Source: Porticoccaceae bacterium (lineage in GTDB: Bacteria; Pseudomonadota; Gammaproteobacteria; Pseudomonadales; Porticoccaceae). From it: DNA of 64,000 nucleotides. The stretch's first letter is position 1. Each line of letters starts with the position of its first letter. Position numbers and translations under genes: made by a program. The notes beneath the pieces were generated by a model, which saw nothing but the letters and a program-made list of their open reading frames with translations, did not search any database and had not been told where the DNA came from. The stretch lies in assembly GCA_902557735.1 (NCBI GenBank), contig CACEBC010000001.1, positions 1-64,000 of the forward strand, in the 5' to 3' direction. Below are positions 54,144 to 63,145 of the stretch, piece after piece.

Positions 54144-54989
54144 TCAAGAAGGTTCCTCAATATCTCTGCGCCTCTCAACAACATTCATTTCTATTGCTAC
54201 AAACCCCACAATCCAAACAAATTCGTCCCAGGCAAACATATAATGACCTAAATAAATCCAATAGCCTATCGCGAGCCATAAAAGGGAGTAGAGAAGCACC
54301 TTCACCGTGTTTGCAACTCGAATAAATAGACCGCTTGTAACATCCCTATCCTGAAGCCAGACCACAACTTCAATGCTGAATAGGATTAGCAACCAAGTGA
54401 TTGATTCAGCTAAATCAACCCACGATGATCTTAGTTCCAGTGCTAAGGCAGCTTTGTCCTGAACGATGAGATGATCAGGTGGATCATTGAAAAAAAATTC
54501 TGTCGCACTAGAGAGTTGACTGCAATTTTCACTGGTAATTTTTGTATAAACTAGGTTGTATGCGTAAGATAGGTTTTGATCAGCGAGTTGACATAATTCA
54601 GCCACCCCTTCAATTATGGGTGCCTGCGTTAAATCATAAACAGTATTTGCATATGCGTAAGGAGTATGAGCTAAAACAACGTAACAACAAAGCCGAACGA
54701 TAAGGGATAGGCTCTCATATGTTCGAGACAGATCTCGTCCCGATAACACGTGCGTTTCCATCTCAAACAACAACAACAAGAGTAACCACGCCGTCTCATC
54801 AATCGTCGTATTATAGGCACTTGTCCATTGCAAAAATGTGCTCCCAGCATGCAAGGTATGCCCTGCAATCACCCAGTCATCCCTGAAATAAAACACAAAG
54901 TTAATTAATAGAAGCGAGTACACCACCAATTTAATCCAGGTGAGGGCACTAATGGCTGTTAAGGGCGCTTTGGCAGTCGCTAACTTCAT
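54144..54989 (-). CDS. Membrane protein of unknown function (paralogue of the 26335-27168 product)
   Basis: A 281-residue protein with about six hydrophobic segments and no family I know. TIDETAWLLLLLLFEMETHVLS, a middle loop with LCQLAD and SENCSQL, TWLLILFSIEVVVW and FVWIVGFVAIEMNV correspond one to one to motifs of the protein at 26335-27168, in the same order. Both middle loops keep two cysteines and are probably outside the membrane. It lies upstream of the MOSC gene and diverges from the TonB receptor gene. Confidence 0.8.
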   Translation of the reverse strand: MKLATAKAPLTAISALTWIKLVVYSLLLINFVFYFRDDWVIAGHTLHAGSTFLQWTSAYNTTIDETAWLLLLLLFEMETHVLSGRDLSRTYESLSLIVRLCCYVVLAHTPYAYANTVYDLTQAPIIEGVAELCQLADQNLSYAYNLVYTKITSENCSQLSSATEFFFNDPPDHLIVQDKAALALELRSSWVDLAESITWLLILFSIEVVVWLQDRDVTSGLFIRVANTVKVLLYSLLWLAIGYWIYLGHYMFAWDEFVWIVGFVAIEMNVVERRRDIEEPS

Positions 54990-55228
54990 CTCGTCTATAC
55001 TTTGGCGATTGAATCCAACTCAGCTGGTTCGCCTTTAATTGTAGAAATGTAACTTTGGCTTTCACTATATACTAAACGCGCAATAAATCCGAAATGCTGC
55101 TTCGCTCTATTAAAGCTAAAAGCTTATTTTTGGGGCATAGCAACACCGAAACTATGGAGTAGCAAACCCTAATTTCCTGCCTGAACGAAAATTTGGATAG
55201 CGATTTTTGCAGTTTTAGTTTTCTGACG

Positions 55229-55257
55229 TTTACGTACAGAAAAAAATAGCTTATCCT
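55229..55257 (+). promoter_or_regulatory. Possible sigma-70 promoter for the TonB receptor gene
   Basis: TTTACG and TATCCT are separated by 17 bases, about 90 bases upstream of the receptor ATG. Each hexamer matches four of six consensus positions. Weak but correctly spaced. Confidence 0.3.
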
Positions 55258-55348
55258 GTCCTGATGGGATCAGTAAAATCAGTTTCACAGTATTGCTAGG
55301 GCATTAGAAATTGAGAAGACTTATTTTGTTTTTTTAAGGGGAGAATAC

Positions 55349-57730
55349 ATGGGCAACTTGGATCAAATACAAACTGACGATTTGTTCAAGAGAAAGTTAA
55401 TCGTGACTTCAATTGCAGCCGCTCTCGGCATGACCGGGACACCTCTGGCCATTGGCCAAGAGACAGCTCTAGAGGAAATCATCGTGACGGCACGTCAACG
55501 AGCGGAATCTTCGCAAGATGTGCCTATGATGATTCAAAGTCTCTCGGGTGAAGACGTGCAGAAACAGGGTATTACGACCCTCGAGGACTTTTCCAGGTTT
55601 GTCGGTAGTTTGAACGTCCAAACCACCACTGCTGGGCAGAATACAATTGTTTTTCGCGGCGTTAGTGACGGGGGCGGATTCCTCGTAGACCCTACGGCAG
55701 CGATATACCTTGACGAACAAGCCATGTCGATGACATCGATGGCACCCGATATCTACCCGGTAGATATTGCGCGCGTAGAGGCTCTGGCAGGGCCGCAGTC
55801 AACTTTGTTTGGGGCAACATCGCAAACGGGAACAATACGGGTAATCACAAATAAGCCAGACCCATCAGAATTTTCGGGTAACGTCGGCTTCGGTCTCAGT
55901 AGCGTAAGTGACGGTGACACTGGACATGATTTTGATGCGACCATCAATATACCTCTAGTGGAAGACAAAGTGGCCTTACGAATGTCTGCATTTAGCGCTG
56001 AGGATGGCGGCTTTATCGACAGTGTCCTTGGTACCACTGTGGTTGATCCCTCCTCGGGTTCGGGAGGCCTTTTGACCAATGCAAGAGACGTGGAGGATGA
56101 TCTCAACAGCGTCGAGTGGGCTGGAGCTAGAGCCCAAGTGCGTTGGTTAATGTCGGATAACTGGACCACAACCCTGAGCGCAAACTACCAAGACATTGAT
56201 TCCAAAGGGTTTAACGACATGGATGAAAATGTTGGAGACCTTAAGACGGTTAAGTTCTACGATGAGTTTCGAACTGATGAGTGGTTACAAACAAGTCTTG
56301 TAATAGAAGGGGATCTCGGGTTTGCTCAACTTACCGTGGTTGGTTCCTATTATGATCGGGAAACTTTATATCAGCATGATACCCAAACATATGCTGCCTA
56401 CTTCATGTATGTTATTGGCGCATATTATGCTACCTACGACTTTGGCGCAGATCCAATGGGCGCCCTAACCAATGATCAAAAGAACGAATCAAAGTCCTTG
56501 GAAGTTCGTCTAACCGGGAGCGGAGAGCGCGTCAGCTGGACTGCAGGCATGTTTTACATGGACTCTGATGAACAGTGGGATTTCACTACTTGGGTTGATG
56601 GTTATGCTTCATCAACGGCTTTCGCCACATGGTCTGCATATGCAGCTTATTATGGTTTCACTGTCCCAGAGTCAGATGTATGGTGGTTCTCCGCGCAAAC
56701 GACGACTCGTGAGGACAAGGCGGTGTTCGGCGAGTTTGATGTCAAGCTGACCGAACAGCTTTCGTTCCTTGTTGGGGGGCGGTATTATGAAGTCGATAGG
56801 GGCATTAATTGGTGGAACGAGAAGCCCAAGGGTAACCCTTATGGAGGGAGCGGTTTCGAAAGGAATCCACGTTCCATGAAAGACGATGGGTTCTTACCCA
56901 AATATGGACTCCAATATAACTTCAACGATGATGTAATGGTCTATGCGCTCTACTCAGAGGGCTACAGGGTTGGCGGTACTAACCGAGGCAGAGGTATACC
57001 GACGCTTCCCGTTGACTATGAGTCTGACGTTATTGAAAACACAGAATTTGGTTTGAAATCGACATGGATGGATGGAAAACTGCAGGTTAATACGACCATT
57101 TACGACATGAAGTGGAAGGATATGCAGCTGGAAGTCACGGACCCTAGCTTTGCTATTGGTCAACCTTGGCAAGCAGTGGTAGCTAACCTTGGAGATGCTG
57201 AAGTCAGCGGCTATGACATAGACGTTACTGGACTGATTAGTGAAAACGTTCAATTTGGCTTTAACATCACTAAAATAAGGGATGCCTATGTAATTCCTAA
57301 CAGCCTTACCTACCCGGATGATCGTTTCGAAGGTGGGGAAGCCACACTAGGCCTCACTCCCAAATCAAATCTTCCGTTTTTCGCCGACACTTCATACTCA
57401 ATGTATCTTGAGTACTCTGGTCGAATGTCTTTATTCGGAGGTGGAGATGGCTTTGTGAGGGTGCAGCATAGCCATAATGGAGACTCACTAAACCAACTTG
57501 ATGATGGCGCCAATGCCCCGCGACAGACGCAAGGGGACTACAGCGTGACCGATTTGATTTTGGGATATGAGTTTGGAGATTGGAAAGCGCAACTGAGTTT
57601 CAATAATATTAGTGATGAGCGCGGTATTTCCTACAAAGACTCTACGGATTTTGACCCTTATTTTGGCAGAAACAGTAACAACGTGATTCGACCAAGAAAC
57701 TACAGCCTATCGTTCAGGCGCTATTTCTGA
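55349..57730 (+). CDS. TonB-dependent outer-membrane receptor
   Basis: A 793-residue receptor. A signal peptide ends near residue 36 (IGQ). It is followed by the TonB box LEEIIVTARQR, a plug domain (about 50-170: VPMMIQSLSG, IVFRGVSDGG, ARVEALAGPQSTLFG, GTIRVITNKP) and a beta-barrel ending in a terminal aromatic (FRRYF). AAGGGGAG is the ribosome site. Extracellular loops rich in alanine and tyrosine (around 350-450) are typical of receptors in marine proteobacteria. The substrate is unknown; neighbours do not specify it. Confidence 0.95.
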   Translation: MGNLDQIQTDDLFKRKLIVTSIAAALGMTGTPLAIGQETALEEIIVTARQRAESSQDVPMMIQSLSGEDVQKQGITTLEDFSRFVGSLNVQTTTAGQNTIVFRGVSDGGGFLVDPTAAIYLDEQAMSMTSMAPDIYPVDIARVEALAGPQSTLFGATSQTGTIRVITNKPDPSEFSGNVGFGLSSVSDGDTGHDFDATINIPLVEDKVALRMSAFSAEDGGFIDSVLGTTVVDPSSGSGGLLTNARDVEDDLNSVEWAGARAQVRWLMSDNWTTTLSANYQDIDSKGFNDMDENVGDLKTVKFYDEFRTDEWLQTSLVIEGDLGFAQLTVVGSYYDRETLYQHDTQTYAAYFMYVIGAYYATYDFGADPMGALTNDQKNESKSLEVRLTGSGERVSWTAGMFYMDSDEQWDFTTWVDGYASSTAFATWSAYAAYYGFTVPESDVWWFSAQTTTREDKAVFGEFDVKLTEQLSFLVGGRYYEVDRGINWWNEKPKGNPYGGSGFERNPRSMKDDGFLPKYGLQYNFNDDVMVYALYSEGYRVGGTNRGRGIPTLPVDYESDVIENTEFGLKSTWMDGKLQVNTTIYDMKWKDMQLEVTDPSFAIGQPWQAVVANLGDAEVSGYDIDVTGLISENVQFGFNITKIRDAYVIPNSLTYPDDRFEGGEATLGLTPKSNLPFFADTSYSMYLEYSGRMSLFGGGDGFVRVQHSHNGDSLNQLDDGANAPRQTQGDYSVTDLILGYEFGDWKAQLSFNNISDERGISYKDSTDFDPYFGRNSNNVIRPRNYSLSFRRYF

Positions 57731-57772
57731 ACCTGACCTAAAGTCTCAAGGGATCGAAACTACCTTACGCAT

Positions 57773-57797
57773 ACGGCATGCAAAGCGTGCCGTTTTT
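57773..57797 (+). terminator. Rho-independent terminator after the TonB receptor gene
   Basis: Arms ACGGCATGC and GCGTGCCGT with loop AAA, one G-T pair, followed by a run of T. It lies 43 bases after the receptor stop codon and is the clearest intrinsic terminator in the window. Confidence 0.85.
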
Positions 57798-57815
57798 GCG
57801 TTGGCCATCCTCAGA

Positions 57816-58751
57816 TCAGCCATATGGCCATACCTCCAATCCATGGACCGCGTTTCGAATATCCATTGTCAAATTGACCATTGCTACGCGTTTCTGTGAT
57901 TTAATGTCGTAAAGACTAATTGTCGAAGGGGATGAACCCGCGGCAATTAATCGATCGTTTATAACGCAAAGTCCGCGCCCGAATGCCTGTCTTGCAATGC
58001 GACTGCTGTCTACCCCATTAAATTCGAGCTCTGTGGAATCATAAGTCGGCACTTTAAAAGCCAGTGACTCATCATCTCTTCCGACATATCGGATCGCGTC
58101 ACTTCTAGTATCATTAAATATCACTCCACTAAGAAAAGGCCTCGCATTGTGCACACCCTCTGGCAAGCTACACAGCGGTGAGATGCTAATATCTGAGGCC
58201 AATCGAAGCAAAGCGCGCGTGTGCAGTCCGCTAAAATAAACGCCGCTCTGTTCCACATGGATCATATTAATATGATAGTTGTTAGAAAACGGGGGTCCCC
58301 CTCCCATTAACGGATCAAAGCGCTGACCCACCCATTGCTCACCGTTTTTAGAAATGTATAAACCCCAGGTAAAAGCTTTTTTCTTGAAATTAAAGACTAG
58401 TAGACTGTCATATCCAGTTGATGTAAGGAATAGCAGATGATCGCGTCGACTAATCTCGTGACAATGTTTCAAGTAGGGATTCTTGAAAGACTCGAGCAAC
58501 TTGAAGTCTGGACTGTAGCAAAATAATTCATCACTGGCCGCGATCCAAACCTTTTCATCATAGAATTCTATCCCACGCAATCCTCGATCCCATCCACGAC
58601 CTGCGAAGTCAATTTCCCCTGTATTCCAGTCGATATGTTGGTTTACCTCCCGATTATTGAAATCGATCAGGTACACACCCCCATGGCTTTGTCCCTTCTC
58701 ACTGCCTCGTACCACAGAAGTGACGATCAGATCTGGGAGCCTAGCAGTCAT
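57816..58751 (-). CDS. Conserved beta-propeller-like protein of unknown function (DUF4915/TIGR03032-like)
   Basis: A 311-residue protein with repeated strand-rich units (LIDFNNREVN, YSPDFKLLESF, VFNFKKKAFTW, LYDIKSQKRV) suggesting a propeller. HGLEVWPYG at the end and the RGIEFYDEKVWIAASDELF region recall, by memory, the TIGR03032 family found beside TPR proteins. No signal peptide. The ATG shares a base with the stop of the TPR-sulfotransferase gene (TAATG), so the two are translationally coupled and probably work together. Confidence 0.65.
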   Translation of the reverse strand: MTARLPDLIVTSVVRGSEKGQSHGGVYLIDFNNREVNQHIDWNTGEIDFAGRGWDRGLRGIEFYDEKVWIAASDELFCYSPDFKLLESFKNPYLKHCHEISRRDHLLFLTSTGYDSLLVFNFKKKAFTWGLYISKNGEQWVGQRFDPLMGGGPPFSNNYHINMIHVEQSGVYFSGLHTRALLRLASDISISPLCSLPEGVHNARPFLSGVIFNDTRSDAIRYVGRDDESLAFKVPTYDSTELEFNGVDSSRIARQAFGRGLCVINDRLIAAGSSPSTISLYDIKSQKRVAMVNLTMDIRNAVHGLEVWPYG

Positions 58752-60772
58752 TAGCGCACGATGATCGTGGGATCATTTGAATCAAGTAAGGGGTCCAAGA
58801 TCTCTTTGAGGCTCTGGATATGGGCATCAAATTTCTTCCAGGTATTAATGGATTGACTATAAATAGGCTGTCTCACCTGCTCGGAGCTGGCCGTCCGGAC
58901 GGCACGCTTAGTCTCATGAAAGTTTACGCACTCCTCTTCAAAGGGTAGATTACAATAATCTAGAATCCGTTTTACCTCGTTTTCAAGATCTGAAACCACA
59001 TCCTCATACTGGACTCGCAGAACTTTTCCGGGCAACAAATTATCCCAATGTTTCATAAGTTTATCGTACTCAAGATAAAATTCTCCCAACTCAAAAAGGT
59101 CATATGTAAAAGTCTGCCCTTTTGCAAAATGTTGCTTGAAACAGCCCACGCAACTATCAAGCGGGTGCCGGCGAGCATCTATTATCTTTGCGTTTGGTAA
59201 AATTGCATGCAAAAGCCCCACATGAGCAAAATTATTTGGCATCTTGTCTGTAAAATAGGGGGTGCCCCGCCTATGGCGATTTGTTCGATCTAGATATAGT
59301 TGACCTAGTTCTGTAATTTCGCTATCACTCATCTCCAGAATACCGCCAGGGAAGATCCTACCTTTTTGTTTGTTTGACACCATCTGTGAGACGATGCCTA
59401 AGTCGGGTAACTCGCTGGTACCCTCCACAAGACTGTGACTGGCGAGTATTTGTTCAATGAGAGTCGAGCCGGATCTAGGTAACCCGACAATAAAAATCGG
59501 ATCCGGATCCTTAACACCTGTTTGCGATTTATTGACGCGGTCAAAAAAGTCAGCGTTAAAAGTTTCTTTTAGCTTCATATGGGCAAGCTCTGTCTGCACC
59601 GGATCATAAGTTATTGACTTTCGGTTTTCCTCATTGCCCTGAGTATAATACTCGAAGGCCCGATCGTAGTCCTCACTGTCCTCAAAGGCTTTACCCAAGG
59701 TAAACGCAAAGTGAACGACAGACGTGCTCGCCAATGATTGTTGTCCGATGCGCCTCACCATGTCGTCAATCTCTTTAGCGGAAAAACGAAACGTCTTCAG
59801 GTTCGACAAGCTAAAGTATATCTCCCCCAAATTAGGCCTGAGATCTATAGCTGCTCGGTAGGCAGCAATACCCCCGGCCTGATCACCGAGAGTTTTTAAA
59901 ACATGGCCTAGTCCCAAGTGAGCACCGGCTTGATTGGCGTCAATTTCTATTGATCGCTGATAGGCTTTCGCAGCCTCCTCGGTTCGACCTGCCATCGCTA
60001 GGGCTGCACCGTAGTGATAGTGAGTGGTCGAATCGTTAGGGTCCATCTTAAGCGCGGCCTCCATTGCTTCAGCGGCCTCCTGATCTTTATGCTGCTCCCG
60101 CAAAGCCGCCCCCAACTCATGCCATGCAAGGATAAACCGAGGTGCATATTCGACTACCTTTCTTAACAATTTTTCGGCCTCTTTATAGGCTCGAGCATGA
60201 ATGGCGATTCGCGCCAGCAACAAGCCGGCATTAACATCCTTTGGATTATCGGCGAGAACCGCTTTCGCGGCTATTTCTGACTCTCGGTACTTTTCTTCGG
60301 CAAAAAGTTTAGTAGCTTTCTCCAAATTAGCCTGCATTGGCGAGAGATCAGCTGCATGCGATAGGGCAGCGTCTCCCGCTTCGTGCCGTCCGAGGTTTTT
60401 AAGTGCCCCTCCGAGCTTAAAGAATGCGCCGGCATTCTTTGGCTTTAATTTGATAGCCTCTTGCAAAAAAGGTAGGGCGTCTTCCCATCTCTTCAAATTT
60501 AGCAGCACTGTCCCAAGATCCTCCTGTGCGTTGGGATATTCAGGCGCTATCTGAACAACGGTTCGCAGAATTTTTTCGCTTCCCTCGAAATCGTTTTTGC
60601 GCAGCAAAATAGAGCCGAGAACCGATAAAAAATTTACCTCTCGAGGATCCTCAAGTAACTGCTCTCTGCAAAGCGATTCCGCTCTCTCAAGATCACCACT
60701 CTTCAGAAGCGTTATCACGCGTTCGAATGTTCGCTTTTGCTCATGTCCTGACAAAACTCTTACCACACTCAA
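58751..60772 (-). CDS. TPR-repeat sulfotransferase
   Basis: A 673-residue protein. Residues 15 to about 330 hold roughly eight tetratricopeptide repeats. From about 395 a sulfotransferase domain follows, with the PAPS-binding loop PIFIVGLPRSGSTLIEQIL, GTSELPDLG, and the 3'-phosphate motif DARRHPLDSCVGCFKQHF. TPR-sulfotransferases of this layout are common in marine bacteria and are thought to sulfate proteins, peptides or glycans. The start is uncertain: TTG at 60772 has no good ribosome site. Coupled to the downstream propeller protein. Confidence 0.9.
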   Translation of the reverse strand: MSVVRVLSGHEQKRTFERVITLLKSGDLERAESLCREQLLEDPREVNFLSVLGSILLRKNDFEGSEKILRTVVQIAPEYPNAQEDLGTVLLNLKRWEDALPFLQEAIKLKPKNAGAFFKLGGALKNLGRHEAGDAALSHAADLSPMQANLEKATKLFAEEKYRESEIAAKAVLADNPKDVNAGLLLARIAIHARAYKEAEKLLRKVVEYAPRFILAWHELGAALREQHKDQEAAEAMEAALKMDPNDSTTHYHYGAALAMAGRTEEAAKAYQRSIEIDANQAGAHLGLGHVLKTLGDQAGGIAAYRAAIDLRPNLGEIYFSLSNLKTFRFSAKEIDDMVRRIGQQSLASTSVVHFAFTLGKAFEDSEDYDRAFEYYTQGNEENRKSITYDPVQTELAHMKLKETFNADFFDRVNKSQTGVKDPDPIFIVGLPRSGSTLIEQILASHSLVEGTSELPDLGIVSQMVSNKQKGRIFPGGILEMSDSEITELGQLYLDRTNRHRRGTPYFTDKMPNNFAHVGLLHAILPNAKIIDARRHPLDSCVGCFKQHFAKGQTFTYDLFELGEFYLEYDKLMKHWDNLLPGKVLRVQYEDVVSDLENEVKRILDYCNLPFEEECVNFHETKRAVRTASSEQVRQPIYSQSINTWKKFDAHIQSLKEILDPLLDSNDPTIIVR

Positions 60773-61005
60773 TGATCATTTTTTAACCCCGACCGTTTCC
60801 GTCGATATTTTGCCACAAATTAAAGATGCAGTTGTATCTTAATACTCGGCGTGTGTGACTTGCTCTGAGACAGAATTTTCTGTAGGTTGCAAACAAGTGC
60901 ATAAGTGCAGGCATTTATGCAAATCTCGGTAAAACAATGCTTCTTTTTGTCTTGGTGAGAATTAGTAAAAATACCTTCGCCACCTCAAACTATTAAAGAG
61001 TCGCT

Positions 61006-62325
61006 ATGAAGGATATATCACTCAAACAAGGGCTGATCTCAATTGGTGTAGCGCTAGCTATTTTCTGGATAAGTCCGCTACTTTTTTCCGAACCAGTAGA
61101 CACTTATGCGTTAGTGTCAGATACACTCATTGATGGGATATCGGAAAATGGTCTCAATAATAAAGTTGTGCTCGTAAAAAAAAATGTCATATCTGATATT
61201 GTCCCTGTTACCGAAATTCCCCCAAATGCTATCAGAATTGACCTACCAGGTACCACGCTTATGCCGGGCATGATTAACGCCCATGAGCACCCTATGATCT
61301 TCAGACATGATTACCAAAATGCTCACCTGGAAGCTTCTTCGGCATATAAAGCTCTTCTCGGTTTATCCAATCTCCAGAACCTACTGCTTGCGGGTTGGAC
61401 CACCATTCGAGTAATGGGTGACGCAGACGTCTATTATGCTGTTCAAGATCTAAAGCGCATTATTGAGGAGGGGGTATTTTGGGGTCCGCGTTTAACTGGA
61501 GCCGCCCATTACATTTCAGTAACTGGCGGGGGGGGTGACATTAATTATCTATCGCTCGAACAAAATGTGATTGCAGATGGGTTAATCGTTGACGGGGTAG
61601 ACGAAATTCGCAAAGCAATTCGACAAGAAATTAAATATGGGTCCGACTGGATTAAGATTATGGTCACTGGGGCCTTCATGTCAGTGGGCGATCATCCTAA
61701 AAATGTCTCGTTCAGCCCTGAGGAGCTTGCAGCTGCGGTGACAGAAGCTAAACGACAAAACGTTCCAGTAGCTGCCCACGCTCACGCAACAGAAGGCATA
61801 AATCAGGCGATTATTTCTGGGGTTCGATCGATTGAGCACGGCAGCTTTATGAACCAAAAATCGATCGATTTGATGGTCAAGCACGGCACATTTTTAGTCC
61901 CGACAATCTATGTCGGAGATTATTATGCGCTCAGCGGCAAGTTACGAGAACAAACGAAGAATGATGATTTTTATCTATCATTCAGAGACTCGTGGTTACA
62001 ACTGATCGGCAAAGCACATCGATCGGGAGTCAAGATCGCGGTAGGCTCGGACCTTTGCGGTCCTATGGTCGAATCAACCATTTGTGCTCGCGAATTCGCA
62101 ACGCTGATCGAGGCAGGATTGACCCCCATGGCCACCATCAAAGCTGGTACCATTGTAGGTGCCGAGCTACTGCAGTGGGATGATCGAATCGGTAGTATAG
62201 AAGTCGGTAAACTCGCTGATATAATTGCGGTGCTAGGCAACCCCCTTGAAACCATTGAAGCACTTGAGAATCCTGTGTTCGTCATGAAAGACGGACAGAT
62301 CATAAAAAACAACTTGGGGCGATAA
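61006..62325 (+). CDS. Exported/anchored amidohydrolase (imidazolonepropionase-like, AHS2 branch)
   Basis: A 439-residue binuclear metal hydrolase. H93 and H95 (NAHEHP), carbamylated-lysine candidate K217 (DWIKIM), H258 or H260 (AHAHA), H278 (EHGS) and D349 (VGSDLCG) are in place. The layout matches Xaa-Pro/Xaa-Arg dipeptidase-like and imidazolonepropionase-like amidohydrolases. An N-terminal hydrophobic stretch at residues 10-28 suggests a signal anchor or signal peptide, so it probably acts in the periplasm. It is followed eight bases later by an SDR gene. Confidence 0.88.
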   Translation: MKDISLKQGLISIGVALAIFWISPLLFSEPVDTYALVSDTLIDGISENGLNNKVVLVKKNVISDIVPVTEIPPNAIRIDLPGTTLMPGMINAHEHPMIFRHDYQNAHLEASSAYKALLGLSNLQNLLLAGWTTIRVMGDADVYYAVQDLKRIIEEGVFWGPRLTGAAHYISVTGGGGDINYLSLEQNVIADGLIVDGVDEIRKAIRQEIKYGSDWIKIMVTGAFMSVGDHPKNVSFSPEELAAAVTEAKRQNVPVAAHAHATEGINQAIISGVRSIEHGSFMNQKSIDLMVKHGTFLVPTIYVGDYYALSGKLREQTKNDDFYLSFRDSWLQLIGKAHRSGVKIAVGSDLCGPMVESTICAREFATLIEAGLTPMATIKAGTIVGAELLQWDDRIGSIEVGKLADIIAVLGNPLETIEALENPVFVMKDGQIIKNNLGR

Positions 62326-62332
62326 ACTTATT

Positions 62333-63136
62333 ATGGACCTATCTGATAAAACTGTGCTGGTAACGGCCGGAGCATCCGGAATTGGGTGGGCAATTTCTCA
62401 GGCATTTGTCTCCGCAGGCGCCCACGTTCATATTTGTGATGTCTCTAAGGACGCTTTGAAGTCAGCAGAAAATGAGACGCCCAAAATAAGTTCAACACTG
62501 GCGGATGTCTCTAATCTAAATCACGTTGATAAAGTTTATGAGGATATAGAGACGTTGTATGGGCGGCTTGATGTGGTGGTCAACAATGTCGGAATTGCAG
62601 GCCCGACGGCAGCGCTTGAGGATATTGATCCAGAAGACTGGACACATACACTGAATGTGGATCTCAATGGTTTTTTTTATGTGTCCAGGAGAGCTGCCCC
62701 TTTTCTAAAAACCTCTAGTGGCTCTATGGTAAACATAGCGTCCACGGCTGCATTATTCGGTTTTCCCCTTCGATCCCCTTACGTAGCGTCAAAATGGGCC
62801 ATGATTGGCCTAACCAAAACCTGGGCAATGGAGCTAGGGCCATTTGGAGTGAGAGTAAATGCGATATGTCCCGGCAGCGTAAATGGTCCTAGAATAGAGA
62901 ATGTGATTGCTAATGACGCCAAACAAAGAGATACAACTATAGACAATATTCGCGAGGTATATCTCAGGCAAAATTCATTGAGGGTTTTTGTCGAGGCTGA
63001 GGATGTCGCACAAATGGCCTTATTTCTGTGTTCAAGAGCGGGTAGGCATATATCAGGGCAAGCAATCTCGCTTGACGGCCACACTGAGGGGTTGTCCAAT
63101 TGGTTTGACTATAAAGCAGAAAAATTTTCTGGATAG
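62333..63136 (+). CDS. Short-chain dehydrogenase/reductase
   Basis: A 267-residue SDR with TAGASGIG at 11-18, NNVG at 84-87, S137, and Y150 with K154 in YVASK. The CDVSKD acidic residue at the end of the second strand favours NAD over NADP. ICPGSVNGPRIE is the usual loop after the active site. It lies seven bases after the amidohydrolase and nine before the next oxidoreductase gene, so the three form one operon. Substrate unknown. Confidence 0.92.
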   Translation: MDLSDKTVLVTAGASGIGWAISQAFVSAGAHVHICDVSKDALKSAENETPKISSTLADVSNLNHVDKVYEDIETLYGRLDVVVNNVGIAGPTAALEDIDPEDWTHTLNVDLNGFFYVSRRAAPFLKTSSGSMVNIASTAALFGFPLRSPYVASKWAMIGLTKTWAMELGPFGVRVNAICPGSVNGPRIENVIANDAKQRDTTIDNIREVYLRQNSLRVFVEAEDVAQMALFLCSRAGRHISGQAISLDGHTEGLSNWFDYKAEKFSG

Positions 63137-63145
63137 GAGAAAAAC

